A stretch of 64,000 nt of DNA from Coregonus clupeaformis. Lineage: Eukaryota; Chordata; Actinopteri; Salmoniformes; Salmonidae. This document shows positions 21,675 to 34,231 of the stretch, piece after piece (position 1 is the stretch's first letter; every line of letters starts with the position of its first letter). The stretch is from the NCBI RefSeq assembly GCF_020615455.1, contig NC_059203.1, forward strand, positions 43,066,314 through 43,130,313, read 5' to 3'. The notes beneath the pieces were generated by a model. That model saw nothing but the letters and a program-made list of their open reading frames with translations. It did not search any database and was not told the origin of the DNA. Position numbers and translations under genes: made by a program.

Positions 21675-23975
21675 TCTCTTGCAAAACCAACAGTCAAGGA
21701 CCTTTAGAGGGGTACGCAAATGAAAATTACTATAAAATGAACTAAACGGAAAACGTATTTTCGGCCAAAATGCATATGGTAAGATATGCATTTCAATTTT
21801 CAATTGAAGTTCCTTCCCAGGTGTGGACATTTCCTCAGTTATATTGTTAACTTTCCATCCCCCACCCCTGTTTTAGTCTCCCTAACAGTCCTCCGGGAAT
21901 ACTGCATACTTACTACACTATTATTATCAGATGTCAGTTGAGGGAAGTTACACAAACGAACATAGAGAAAATGTGGCACAGCTACAGAAGAGAGCAGGTA
22001 AATTCAACATATCTGTTTGATAAAGCAATGCTAATTTATGAGAGAGATCACTAAAAAAGGATGCTGGTCTGGGAATATTTTTACGTTTTTAAAAAGAACA
22101 TTGGTTAGTTATTATGAAATTATAATTTCTCATTCTGATGACGAGTATATATGTAGCATATCTGTTGAAGTGAGTTTGTGTGTCATTTGAAAATTCATGA
22201 CAGGAGCAGGCAGCAGCTGTGTAAACAATAGTTGAAGCCACCACCAGGAGTGAGTGTGTCACTGTAGCCTCACCGTCAGTCTGTCTGCACTGGAGCCGAG
22301 GACACATTTCATCTGTTCTTCTTTGGCTCTGCTAGTAGCATCAACATAATAATGGTATCAAAGCATTGAGTTGCTATAAATAAGAAACTGTTTCCCTTTG
22401 GCAAAGACATAATAGCCTACATCACAGTATTCAAAGTAGTATGCACTAAAATATGCAAATGAATAGGTATTTGGACAATCCAAGCTACAGAAGAAAACCA
22501 TTTTAGTATCTTCAATGGGCTGGAAGATGCATTGTTTACTGAGTTTTGATGGGTTTTTGCCTGGCCTGCAGTGGTGGGGCTACACGGCGTGTGAATATGA
22601 TCATATAATAGGCTAAGCTTGTAAAGATACGTGGTGTTGTGAGAGTGGACATGGTAGAAGAGAGAGAGAGAGGCCTGCCCTGCAGCATTGACTATGTGGC
22701 CCCCTGGACTTGAATATTAAACTCCTGGTTGATTTACATTTTTCATCCCGTGTGATGCGAGCTGCACAGGGGCTGCCTGCCTGCTCTCACAGCGCAGCTC
22801 ATGTTTTAATCAGCGTGTTTCTCTCCACAGCTCATCTGTATCACAATAACCATTGTCTCACTCCTAGCATATTCTGGCTGGGTCTCCTAAGTGTCCATCT
22901 CATTCTTTTACTGTCAATTGTCACTCCCTCTTGTTTCTCTGATCATCTCACTCATCTCACTGTCTCTTACCTCATTTGGTCTGACTGAGTGATGATTTTC
23001 CTTTCTTTCCCGTAAGCTTCACTCAGGAATGTGAGTTTAGTGCTGAGTTATTGTACCTGTGTCTCTGAACACATCTGCCCTCCAGATGTGCCAGTAGTTA
23101 CCTCTGATTCACACCATGGGATCAGCAGTCCTTTCAGGTGTGCTTTATTTGGTACTAGGTTCAGAAGGCAGTAAATCCAGTAAAGTAAGATAGGAGTCCT
23201 GTTGTATTTTACCAGCTCCCCCGATTCTCATCCCTCTCATGCCATGTTTCCCTTGATTATTTATGAACTTACCTTCATTATTTATGAACTTTCTAAACTG
23301 ATTGTGGAAAGTAGAGATCTAGCTGCTCACACTGCCTTGCTGTGCTGCGTGTATTATTTGGTTTGTGTGGAGGAAAACATTCCTAGATGACGTGCCTGCC
23401 TTATGGCTCCAGGCGTCAACTCACCACTTCCCTCCAAGTGGACACCCAATGGTTCCTGTTGGGACCCACAACTGTTCCTGTTAGGAGTGGACACCCAACT
23501 GTTCCTGTCTGTCTCATCATTTTTCCTATCAATCTCTCAGTCTTGCCCCTTTTCCCAATGTTTTTAAACTGTTGAATGGCACATTATTAATAATTTTGGT
23601 TGAAGTTTGGTACACCACCTCCCTCTGGTCAATGATATTATGTCCTCTTAAGTGCAAATGAAGTTAAATGAAGAATAATCGATTGACTAGGACTGGAGTG
23701 GATGCATGTGATGGGCTGGGTCAGACTACCAGTGTCAATGGACAGTGAATCATTACTGTGTCAGTTGTTTGTTTAAGAGGCTCCTCTGTGTCTATCAATG
23801 GGGGAATTTCACACAGGGGGAATTTCACACTAGTACGTGCAAACAGGACAGTCTAAGCTCCAGGACTGGAACCCATGTTAAATGTGTGAGGTATTTGAAG
23901 CATGAAGCTCCCATATAGTGTGACTGAGGTGGTAGGTAAATGTTACTTTTTTTACAATGACAATATGGTGCCGTT
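21675..23975. other. Intergenic, nothing recognised
   Basis: No credible coding frame or clear repeat. Short open frames here lack splice context and family resemblance. Confidence 0.4.
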
Positions 23976-24124
23976 ATTTACATTTTAGTCATTTAGCAGA
24001 CGCTCTCATCCAGAGCGACTTACAGTTAGTGAGTGCTTACATTTTCATACTGGCCCCCCGTGGGAAACAAACCCACAACCCTGGCGTTGCAAGCGTCATG
24101 CTCTACCAGCTGAGCTACACGGGA
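23976..24124 (-). mobile_element. tRNA-derived SINE with conserved core
   Basis: The core CATTTTAGTCATTTAGCAGA and CATCCAGAGCGACTTACAGT is followed by the reverse complement of a tRNA-like head (ACCAGCTGAGCTACA). Related copies are at 26061-26205 and 40596-40776. Confidence 0.82.
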
Positions 24125-24532
24125 CGTCTTAAAAATTATCCAACCTTAGTCTTAGCCCTTGAGTCATTCTGTGTTGTTGGTGGTGTTTTGTTAAGAAAAT
24201 AAGCATTTTAATATTTAGTAGACTGCAAGGAGCTGCCTGTTATTTATGACTAAGATTCTGGAGTCTGAGTGAGAGAGGCTCTGGCACTGAATAGTATCAC
24301 TATTGTTTGTTCTCTATGCAGCGTAAGGGAATAAAGCCTGATTTGGAACAAGCTTGCATGGAATTCTGAATAATACCACAAAGTAGAATGATAGGCTACC
24401 CCTGACCTCTTTAGACTGAGATGAGCAACCTCCTGCTTTGGCCAATGCTGGCAGGCTTTAAAGTCCAGGCAGTAGATAATGGACCTTATCTGATATTTAT
24501 TTAGTTGGTGCTGTATATTAACTAATGTACAT

Positions 24533-25995
24533 CAGTGGTGCCATTTAAGATGAGGGAGGATTTTTTTTTTTTTAATGAACATGGCCTTATTTCTATTACA
24601 GCATATTGGATGACTGTCATTCATATTCCATTCACCCAGCTCAATGTAACATCGATAGGTTTAGGCTACTACATGATACTCAAAATTTCCCTGTACCCAT
24701 TATGAGGTTGCTACAACCTAGCTTATGAATGAAAGTTTACAGCATATGTGCACAGGTCGAGAGAATTTTGAGTAATCAAGGTGACAGACAGTGCCACATT
24801 CAATATCGCCTTGCCTGCTTCTAGCTGATCTAGGGTGTAATAATTAGTCCAACAGTTGCAAACGAGAGTTTCTATTGGACAAATTCAAGTATTTTTATCC
24901 CAGTTTCGTTCCGTTTGCTTCCGTTTAAGAAAAGTTTTTCAACAGAATCGGCGCAATGGACACACCCTTGATCACACGCAAACACAGTTCACTTTCATAG
25001 TAGACACATACAAGTAGCTCGTTGTATATATAATTCCTTCTCACATTTATCTACGCACTCTCCTCCTCTCACCTTTTCCCTTCGCTTGTGGACTTCAGTG
25101 CACAACACATCAGCTGTCTGTGACCAGGTGAAGAAAACTTTCCAAGCCAAACCTTCATATCATGACCGCTAACCGCTACACATCATGTCATAGTCAACAT
25201 AGCTACTAGAGCTGACGCGTTAGTGAACCCGCTACAATCATGCAGTACAGTGGACAGTCAGAAATAAGTTTAGCAGCTACACCGGCGGGCCCCAGTGGCA
25301 ATAAATTAATAAAACCAAAAGCTTACCTTGACTTGGAAGAGTTCCAGTGTTGGGTAGCCAAAGCCAGCTAACTAACATGGCATCCCTCTCTGTTTGAGCC
25401 GGGTGTTTGAGTAGGCTAAACTAGCTAACTAAGTAAGTGAACGTTTAATAGCTAGCTCTCCCTCTCTTGCATCTCCTTAATTTGTTAAAAACTGTTCAAC
25501 TATTGTCTTTCTCTCTCTTTGAGTCAACTACTCACCACATTTTATGCACTGCAGTGCTAGCTAGCTGTAGCTTATGCTTTCAGTACTAGATTCATTGTCT
25601 GATCCTTTGATTGGGTGGACAACATGTCAGTTCATTCTGCAAGAGCTCTGATAGGTTGGAGGATGTCCTCTGGAAGTTGTCTTAATTACTGTGTAAGTCT
25701 ATGGAAGGTGGTGAGAACCGTGAGCCTCCTAGGTTTTGTATTGAAGTCAATGTACCCAGAGGAGGACAGAAGCTAGCTGTCCTCCGGCTACACCATGGTG
25801 CTACCCTACAGAGTTCTGCTGAGGCTACTGTAGACCTTCATTGCAAAACAGTGTGTTTTAATCAATTATTTGGTGACGTGAATATATTTAGTATAGTCTT
25901 ATCTAAAAAGGATACCTTTTTAAATGTTTCACAATTTTTATTAAATTCACTGAGGAGGATGGTCCTCCCTTTCCTCCTCTGAGGAGTCTCCACTG
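24533..25995. mobile_element. Large nonautonomous hAT-like repeat
   Basis: The left end CAGTGGTGCCATTTAAGATG and right end CCTCCTCTGAGGAGTCTCCACTG share the CAGTGG inverted terminus. The inside matches a repeat I remember as very common in salmonid genomes (for example TCAAGGTGACAGACAGTGCC and CAACAGAATCGGCG). No transposase frame is present. Flanking ATGTACAT at the left resembles the sequence on the right once the adjoining Tc1-like element is removed. Confidence 0.6.
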
Positions 25996-26002
25996 ATATA
26001 TA

Positions 26003-26898
26003 CTGAACAAAAATATAAATGCAACATGTAACAATTTCAACTATTTTACTGAGTTAAAGTGGCCCCTTGTAGCTCAGTTGGTAGAGCATTGCGCTTGCAA
26101 CGCCAGGGTTGTGGGTTAATTTCCCACGAGGGGCCAGTATGAAAATGTATGCACTCACTAACTGTAAGTCGCTCTGGATAAGAGCATCGGCTAAATGACT
26201 AAAAATATTAATAAATAAGGAAATCAGTCAATTGAAATAAATTCATTAGACCCTAATCTATGGATTTCACATGATTGGGCAGGGGCGCAGCCATGGGTGG
26301 GCTCCACTGGGGAGCCAGGCCCAGTCAATTAGTTTTTCCCCACAAAAGGGGTTTATTACAGACAGAAATACGCCTCAGTTTCATCAGCTGTCCGGGTGGC
26401 TGGTTTCAGATGATCCCGCAGGTGAAGAAGCCGGATGTGGAGGTCCTGGGCTGGCGTGGTTACACGTGGTCTGCGGTTGTGAGGCCGATTGGATGTACTG
26501 CCAAATTCTCTAAAACGACATTGGAGGCAGATTATGGTAGCGAAATGAACATTTAATTATTTGGCAACAGCTGTGGTGGACATTCCTGCAGTCACAATTG
26601 CATGCTCCCTCTGTGGCATTGTGTTGTGTGACAAAACTGCACATTTTACAGTGGCCTTTTATTGTCCCCAGTACAAGGTGCACCTGTGTAATGATCATGC
26701 TGTTTAATCAGCTTCTTGATATGCCATACTTGTCAGGTGGATGTATTATCTTGGCAAAGAAGAAATGCTCACTAACAGGGATCTAAACTAATTTGTGGAC
26801 AAAGTTGAGAGAAACTAGCTTTTTGTGCGTTTGGAACATTTCTGGGATCTGAAACATGGAACCAACACTTTACATGTTGTGTTTATATTTTTGTTCAG
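26003..26898 (-). mobile_element. Tc1-like element, internally degenerate
   Basis: CTGAACAAAAATATAAATGC at the left and GTTTATATTTTTGTTCAG at the right are inverted and TA-flanked. Same family as 3017-3874, in the other orientation. No intact transposase. A SINE interrupts it at about 26061-26205. Confidence 0.85.
26061..26205 (+). mobile_element. tRNA-derived SINE nested in Tc1-like element
   Basis: The tRNA-like head GTAGCTCAGTTGGTAGAGCA (box A) with GGGTTAATTTCCCAC (decayed box B) is followed by AACTGTAAGTCGCTCTGGAT and the GCTAAATGACTAAA core. Too degenerate and fused to SINE body to be a functional tRNA gene. Confidence 0.85.
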
Positions 26899-26900
26899 TA

Positions 26901-28179
26901 TACATGGGTTCTAACTTGAACAATTCTTTGTTAGTTTACAATTGTAGAATTTAAGCTCCCCGCATACAAAAACCATGTAGACTGCGGGAAAGCCCCGATC
27001 GCAAGATTGTAATTTCTATGACTCACACGGTGGAGGAACATGTTGCCTGTACATAGTAAACTGGTGCACGCCAAGTGATGCGCACCAAGTGGCACAAATA
27101 TAATTTCATTAATTAAATGTGTAAAAACATATTAGAGTGAACATTAACAAGCCAGCAGCAGATGAAACAGAAATTAAATTATCTCCTCTCTCTCTCCAAG
27201 GTTTTAGCTTGCAGCTATCACTGTTTAACTGGCTAGGTTTAGGATATTTAGTGATAAACGTAGCTATGTTATCGACATATGGCAGTACACAAACAAAATC
27301 TAGCTCACTTATTTTGCCAGCTAGAAAGAAATAGCCAAAAAGTCATTCAGAAATGGAGGAAGAGGATAGCAAGCTAAAGTTGTCTGCTGCCTCTTCAACA
27401 AGAAACAACTGTGACCACATTGATCCTAAGATCCAAAAATAAACGTTTCCCATGGACCAAAATCCATCCCTCCAAAGAAAACATGGCTCCGGGGCTTCTC
27501 TGAAATGGCACCTGATCCGCGATCTGAGCCATGGCCAAAGCGTAGCATTTCAGTTTAGCCCGCACTCGGCAGGCCGTATAGAAAACTCCCCCAGAGCCAC
27601 AGAATGACGAATTACCGCAACACGCAGCCCCGAAAAACACCTTTCCCATAGGCTTGTACTATCTATGACAGCATCAGCAGTTAGCTACCAACAGCTGGCA
27701 GACATGTTTACATGTGGTTAGTTTTATCAGTGTTATTTAGATGGAAGACGTGAGCTAAATGCAGTAGCTCTATAGCTAGCTAACGTTAGCATAGAGGTAG
27801 CAGGCTAGCTAGCTCTTTCACTTACCCGGTTCACTTCTGTTGATAAAACAAGTTTACTGGAGAACGGAGACCAAGTAGAGACTTTTGGACAAGGTGGATA
27901 ATTGTATAATATAAGGCAGTTTATTCAGAGGTAAAGATATCTGGAATCGCGTGCACGGACCCGTTCGTCAATCTCGTAGGGAGATATCTGAGAGAGCCCC
28001 GAAACATTGTGTGCTGACATTTTATACAATAAAATGAAGTAGGTTGATTCTAGTAGTTCTGATCTTCTGATTGGTCCTGATGAGTTGGGCGAGGTCCCCT
28101 CCAGGTTAGTATCACTGTTGCATTGGCTCTGAGTCGGGTTCTCTGTCTTCAGATGTTCAGCCTAAGAGAAGGGGATTTT
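26901..28179. other. Intergenic, nothing recognised
   Basis: AT-rich sequence with scattered GCTAGC motifs; no coding support seen. Confidence 0.35.
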
Positions 28180-28382
<203 letters not shown>

Positions 28383-29822
28383 CCTCAGAGCAAGAACTCG
28401 TGAGTTGGAAGAACTGAGAGACCTATGGCGTGGGTGTTGTCCTTAGCCACCTGCTGATAAGGCTGACAAGATAGGACTCTTTTGTGCATTGTATTGAATA
28501 CAAAGGCCCAACACAAAATGGGTCATGCACAAGATTTTAGTCAGACCAAGCTATAACATTATATATTTACTACGACACTTCTCTGCTCGTTCTCCTGGCT
28601 GTTTGAGATGATTTAGAAGCAACGTCAATGGTAGGGACAGCATCCACATTGAGAAGCAACTTTTTGCTGAAGCCTTCAATCCATTGTTGATTTCCGTGGA
28701 AGTTCTCAGGGATGAAATGTGCGCCGCAGATTGACGAGTAGACACCCAATTCGCCCGCCTAATATTCACAAATGTATCCCACTTTTTAGAAGTTTTTCAT
28801 TCACCGAATGACGCATGGCGTTGTGGAATTGTTTCCGAAGTTTGATTTGGAGAAAACCTCAAACCCACCTTTTAGAACAACATTACAATATTATAACAAT
28901 TGATTTAAGAGTTTGTCATTTGGGAATGTTTTATTGGGGTCTTCTAAGTTATAATTATATGTGTTTCTGGCATTGAGAAATAGGTGCTACACTGCCTTTA
29001 AAGGTTCTGTTGAGATGTCAGCTAAATATCTGTCTAACTCCTCTAGAGCAATGTTTCCAAAATGATGAATCAGGACCCACTTGTGTTCCTGGGTTTCTGA
29101 CTGGAAATGTTTTTGTTTTTTTATTGGGCGAGTCACAAGAAAATCCCGAAGGCTCGGCTCACAACACAAACAAGTTTGGGAGCCACTGTTTTAGAGAACG
29201 TTTGGAGAATGCTGTCACTTTAAATAAACTGTTGGGTGTAAGTTGTCTTCAGTGAATGTGTGCAACTGAGCATAAACAAAGCATGTTGTGTCTTACTTTC
29301 AGTGCAAAGTCGTTGCTGTTACTTTTGGTTCATTATTTTCTTTTGTGTTGGTTACCTTTGGAAATTGAGACATGAAATACACGCAGTTTCGGTTTCTCTC
29401 CATCTGTTCTTCTCCATACATTATTAATTCTGTTTTGCTCTCACTCCTCTTCAAAGACATGATTGTAAGAGCTAAGAGATACATTTTACACAGACAGGCA
29501 GGCAGGCAGACCTTCTCCGCTTCGTACCTATGACCGCAGCACAGCCGTGCTAAAAAAGTTGTTTACCATGCCCTTGTGTAAAATTGCTTTATTATTATTT
29601 ATTATGTTGGCACAGACTACACTATCATGTTAAATACTTAAGTTATTGAATTATTGAATCACTCTATTAAGCAAACATTTGAATTAACCTGTTAACGTGA
29701 AGCCATCCAATGCCATCAAGCATACTTTTTGTATAATGCACATACGATGGACATAGACAGGCTAGGCCTGATAGTCTATTATTAAAACAATACACACGGT
29801 TCTCATTCTGTATTAACTGTAG
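28383..29822. other. Intergenic, nothing recognised
   Basis: No credible gene or repeat boundary seen. Confidence 0.35.
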
Positions 29823-30433
29823 CAGTGGCGGCTGGTGAAAAATATTCTCGGTGGGGCTGTGCCATACTTTTTTTTTCCTGTAACCATCGCGATATATTTT
29901 AACACAAACTGCAGGACAGCAGTGCTCAGTGAAACATTCAGTAATTATTTAATGCCAATATTAAAAAGTTGAGGCATTCTTACACAAAAACATATTACAC
30001 AAACCCAAGCCTTTCATTTGCATTTAAAGTGAACTTTTCACCATTGGTAGTAAACAGGCAACGCAACAGGCATGCTGTCAGAACAGAGTGGAAAGTGGAC
30101 AATAACATGAAATTATTATAAAGTTTATAGGAAATCTTACACTGTATAAAAGGATGTATAATATAGAAATGGATATCAAGTGGATGAACTCAAACCTTTG
30201 ACTGGAAGAATAGCATACAGTATTTTATGATCATACTAAATGTGACTAATTGTTAATGTGCTCCAGAACTGCAACAATTAATTGATACAAAACAACATAT
30301 ATACAGTAATATTAGCAAAGACACTATTAAGACTTTCTAGAGTACCATATATAACTGGATTTTTTATGCTAAGGTCAACTATATACAAAGAAACATGCGG
30401 CCAGAGCTGCTCTGTGTGTGTGTGTCTGTCATC

Positions 30434-31346
30434 TTATTTGTACAGGAATTTTGCCCGTCTGTCCTTCTGAGTGGCAAACCTCTCAATGACCCTTTGATTA
30501 AAGTCAGGAATGTCCCTGACAAGTTTCTTCTCAATGGAGAGCATGGCCAGAGCGTTCAGGCGATCCTGTGTCATGCTGTTTCTCAGGAAGGTCTTGATCC
30601 TTTTCAGTGTAGAGAAGCACCTTTCTGACTCAGCAGTTGTCATGGGTGTGGTGATGAGGATCTTGAGGAGGCTGGCAGTCTCTGTGAAAGTGCTCTGAAG
30701 GTTGTTCTCCATGAAGAACTGGTACAGGGGCACTGCACCACTACAAGCCTTGAACTCACTGTTCTCATAGATGAGGGACAGTTCGGTTTTGAGCTTGGCC
30801 TTGTTCAACATGGGGTACGCCTCCACGGTTGTTTCAAGCGCTGTATCGGGAACTTCACACTGTGTTGTGGGAACAACTCTCCGTGCAATAGTGTTGCGCT
30901 GATGAGGTGCTGGGTGAAGGAGAACCTCTCTTTGGCATGACTCAGGATGGTATCACATACCTGTAAAAGATACATCATCAGCTTTAATTTGCAATTAAGC
31001 TATTTTGATGCAAGTGATCCTGACTGACACATGCCTATGTCCAACTCAAGTATATGATTACCAAGGTGCTGATTGTTCAGGGTTTTGGCTACATACTACC
31101 AGGCCTGAAAAAAGTTCTAGGGGGAAACACTGACAATTACATCACAACTTACCTCTATAGCCAACCTCTGTTGTTCTCCTGGTCCCAGCATCCTCCGTCG
31201 CTTGATGGGCTGTTGCTGCTCGTCAGATGCGCTGTCCCCACACAAAGAGGGAATTGAGGCCCTGGGTCCAAAAAATAGTTTAATTTGATAACTTGCAATC
31301 AGACTTCTTAACTCACTGTAATTCCCCCTCAACACACAACCAGTGA

Positions 31347-31424
<78 letters not shown>

Positions 31425-33333
31425 TAGTGTGTATATACACACAAACTATGTCTAGTAACTGCTTTTAACCTGTGATGTACATAATTAACTGATGTTATTA
31501 CGTTTTAAAGCCTTTTTCTATTACATTTGTGAGAGGGATGCAACATCATTTTGTTCTGCTGTGCACTTAGCAATAAAGTTAATCTTCAATAACAACTAGG
31601 CCTCTTCTAGAAATTGACCTGGTGGACACCTGAATAATTATTACAAACTGTGTAGTACTTTCCTGCATTATTATCAACGTCTGATTGTGTCTTCTCTTTC
31701 CTTTTAAAATACTAAAACAAATATAATTGTGACGGCTCTATGATAATCACTCACTTTGATGACCAGACACATTTAGGCTTTTAAACTGTTGTAAGTGAAC
31801 TATTCATCTTTCTAACAACATCTTTATCAGCCAATAGTAAATATAGTTATTTACCTGATTGTTAGCATGCTGTCTGTGAACCTCTGGACAAGTGCTTTAA
31901 TGAAGACAGGGTCGATGTTCCTCTTCTGCAGCTGGCTGAAAAGCATGTCCACATTTGGCATGATCTTGTGGAACAGTGCCAGGAAAAACAGAAAGCCTCG
32001 TCTTCGAGCATCCTCACAAAGCCCCCGCCTCTCTGACAGTCGGGCATCAAAGTTCCCAGAGTCTCTGATGGTCTGGAAACACGTTAGGAGGTCATCCCTG
32101 TACTCGTACACAGTGTTTACAGCGCGACTGTGGAAGTTCCACCGTGTTGTAGAGGCTCTGGGAGTCTATGCGCAACCACTTCGTCAAGCACGGTGGTTCG
32201 CTTGGGAGACCTGGAGAAGAAAGCAGAAAATCCTGCAAGGTCGGAAAAGAAAGTGCCGATCCTGGGGATGCGTGAAGTAGCCTGCTGCATGATGAGGTTC
32301 AGCTGATGTGCATAGCAGTGGACGTGAGTGCGCATTTTCGTACACATCCACTATTTTACGCTGCACTCCGCCGGTGGCTCCCCTCATCACACTTGCTCCG
32401 TCGTAAGCCTGGGCAATAAGTTTGGCCTTTTGTCCATGTGAGAGTATGGTGCTGAGCCTCTCCAGCAGCGCTGTAGCGATGGTGTCGGCGGTTGCGTTCT
32501 CGATCAAAATGAACTCGAAAAAACGCTCTTGGACGTTACTTTTAGCATCGATGTAGCGTATCACAAGCACCAACTGGCAGTGGGTGGAAACGTCAGTCGT
32601 CTCGTCAGCTTGAATGGCGATAAAATCAGCACTCTTTACTTCCTCCAGGATGTAATCCTTAAGCACTGACAGCATACAGTCCAACAGCTCGTTCTGTATC
32701 GTCTTTGACGTGCCCTTAAAAACGGTAGCTGTCTTCAGGTGCTCCTCCAGCACACTGTCGAGGGAGGCAACAAAATCCACTAAGCCCCGGAAAATGCCGG
32801 GGTTGTCCGAGGAGTCAGTCTCCTCGTGCCCACGTAAGGCCAACTCAAAAGCCCCACAGAACTTCACACAATCGATAATTTTGGATAGAATGTGCCTGTT
32901 TTTATCCACCTCCTCATTGTGTTTCCTCACCGCAATCCTGTGGCCGTCATCCAGCTGCGTAGCAATGTTCACCCTTCCTAATACAGCTAGCTTTACAGAG
33001 TTGTCCATGTGTGCCCTGGTGTTCTCATGTTTCTTTACCTTCTCTGACAGGTGCTTCATATCCCTCACTCCGGTACCTGTCCATGCTGAATCTGACCCCG
33101 TCGTTTTAAAAAAGCAAGCACGGAAAGCAAAATAAAGCATTAGCATCAGTGCACCCAGCTAGCCAAGCCTTCCTGGTGTACCAGCTACGGGAGAAGCCGC
33201 GCATATACTGCTTCCCTTTCTCGCTAGCCTGCTGTCTGATTGAGAGGTCAGGTTGATCTGGGCCCAGCTCTTTCACCCGAACTTTCTCTGACAAAGTTCT
33301 CCTCTCAAACGGATCTTGGAGGAGAGATTTCAC
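30434..33333 (-). pseudogene. hAT transposase (ZMYM1-like/DUF4371 class), degenerate
   Basis: Read from high to low coordinates. 33106-33333 has a TTF-type zinc-finger stretch (ANALFCFPCLLF). 32184-33146 has the core, with ADETTDVSTHCQLVLVIRY (first acidic residue) and AQAYDGASVMRG. The frame shifts near 32340 (HVHCYAHQLNLIMQQ in the next frame) and again near 32170. 31851-32111 continues (YRDDLLTCFQTIRDSGNF) to a donor. An exon at about 31152-31260 reads SLCGDSASDEQQQPIKRRR. The C-terminal dimerisation domain at 30434-30826 reads TTPMTTAESERCFSTLKRIK. Some gaps are introns, but the frameshifts within exons indicate a dead copy. Confidence 0.87.
31350..31424. repeat. Compound microsatellite (TA)n(GACA)n
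   Basis: About 22 TA units run directly into about 7 GACA units; it lies within an intron of the hAT transposase. Confidence 0.98.
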
Positions 33334-33891
33334 CGAGTTAGGGTTGGGTCTTGGAGGAGTAACGCTTTGCGCTCGCCATTGTCGTCTAGTAAAAATGGCG
33401 CCACTGGAGCCCGGTCCTTATTTTATCAGGGGGCGAGCTTGGGGCGATAAAATAATCGCCCTCCTTGGATTCGATTTAAGATCGCTGATTGGCTACATTT
33501 TATGTCATACATTCATATCTTAAATTAGCAATTGGCTTAACTGCTACGTAGACCCGCCTCCTCGGGGCACTTTCTGTATCGCCCAGAGCTGACGAGGCGT
33601 TTGACAGGCAGAGGAAAGGTTGCGAATATGATTTTCTATCATATCTTACACATATTACTGTGTGCATTCCATATTTCAAACACACAAATATTGACATACT
33701 GATGTTTTTATTATTATTATTATTATTATTTTTTATTATTTTTTTTTTTTTTATTTTTTTTTTTTAAATAATTTTATTTAAGGGGGCGGCGCCCTAGCGC
33801 CCTCTATCGGCCAGCCGCCACTGAACTGTAGGCCTATTCGTGTTTAGTCACATTACTGAAAATTGAACCGCTCTGTCTCTCTCTGTTACAG

Positions 33892-34231
33892 GATTTAGCA
33901 TTAGACCCCTGAAAAGAGTTACAGTGGCTCCCCCCACTGGCGGTTCTTGACTAGTGGAAGACACATTCTTACTGGTTTAACAAAAATAGATTGCTAACCA
34001 AACTACTGGAGAACAAACACATGCTTGAAGTTGCTAGGTAAGATTAATGTATTTAAGCCAACCTGTGCTCTAGGCCTATATTATTTGTACCATTTCTATT
34101 AGGTAACCACAGTGCTCTCTCCCAACAGGTGAGGTTTTGATTGGCTGAGGTTTGAGAAGCAAGACCTCACGAATCAGACCACATGGAGGTCAAAGGGCGC
34201 CTCATCACATCCATGGGTGTGGGGGCTCCAG
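33892..34231 (+). other. Candidate 5' UTR exons of ccdc120
   Basis: 33892-34037 is bounded by CTCTGTTACAG and TTGCTAG|GTAAGA. 34129-34231 begins after CTCTCCCAACAG and contains the start ATG at 34183. Both are splice-like and noncoding upstream of the ATG. This is inference only; the promoter was not identified. Confidence 0.4.

Larger units (their letters stand above)
29823..33823 (-). mobile_element. Complete hAT transposon, 4.0 kb, perfect target duplication
   Basis: The terminus CAGTGGCGGCTGG at 29823 and its exact inverse CCAGCCGCCACTG at 33823 are flanked by identical 8-bp AACTGTAG (29815-29822 and 33824-33831). The minus strand carries a spliced hAT transposase with a DUF4371-like region and a C-terminal dimerisation domain. 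A TA/GACA microsatellite at 31350-31424 lies in one transposase intron. Confidence 0.95.

Noticed and set aside
26061..26135. Possible functional tRNA gene (GTAGCTCAGTTGGTAGAGCA with a T-arm-like stretch)
   Set aside because: It is fused to SINE body sequence found in other copies in the window, and its box B is decayed; it is a SINE head.
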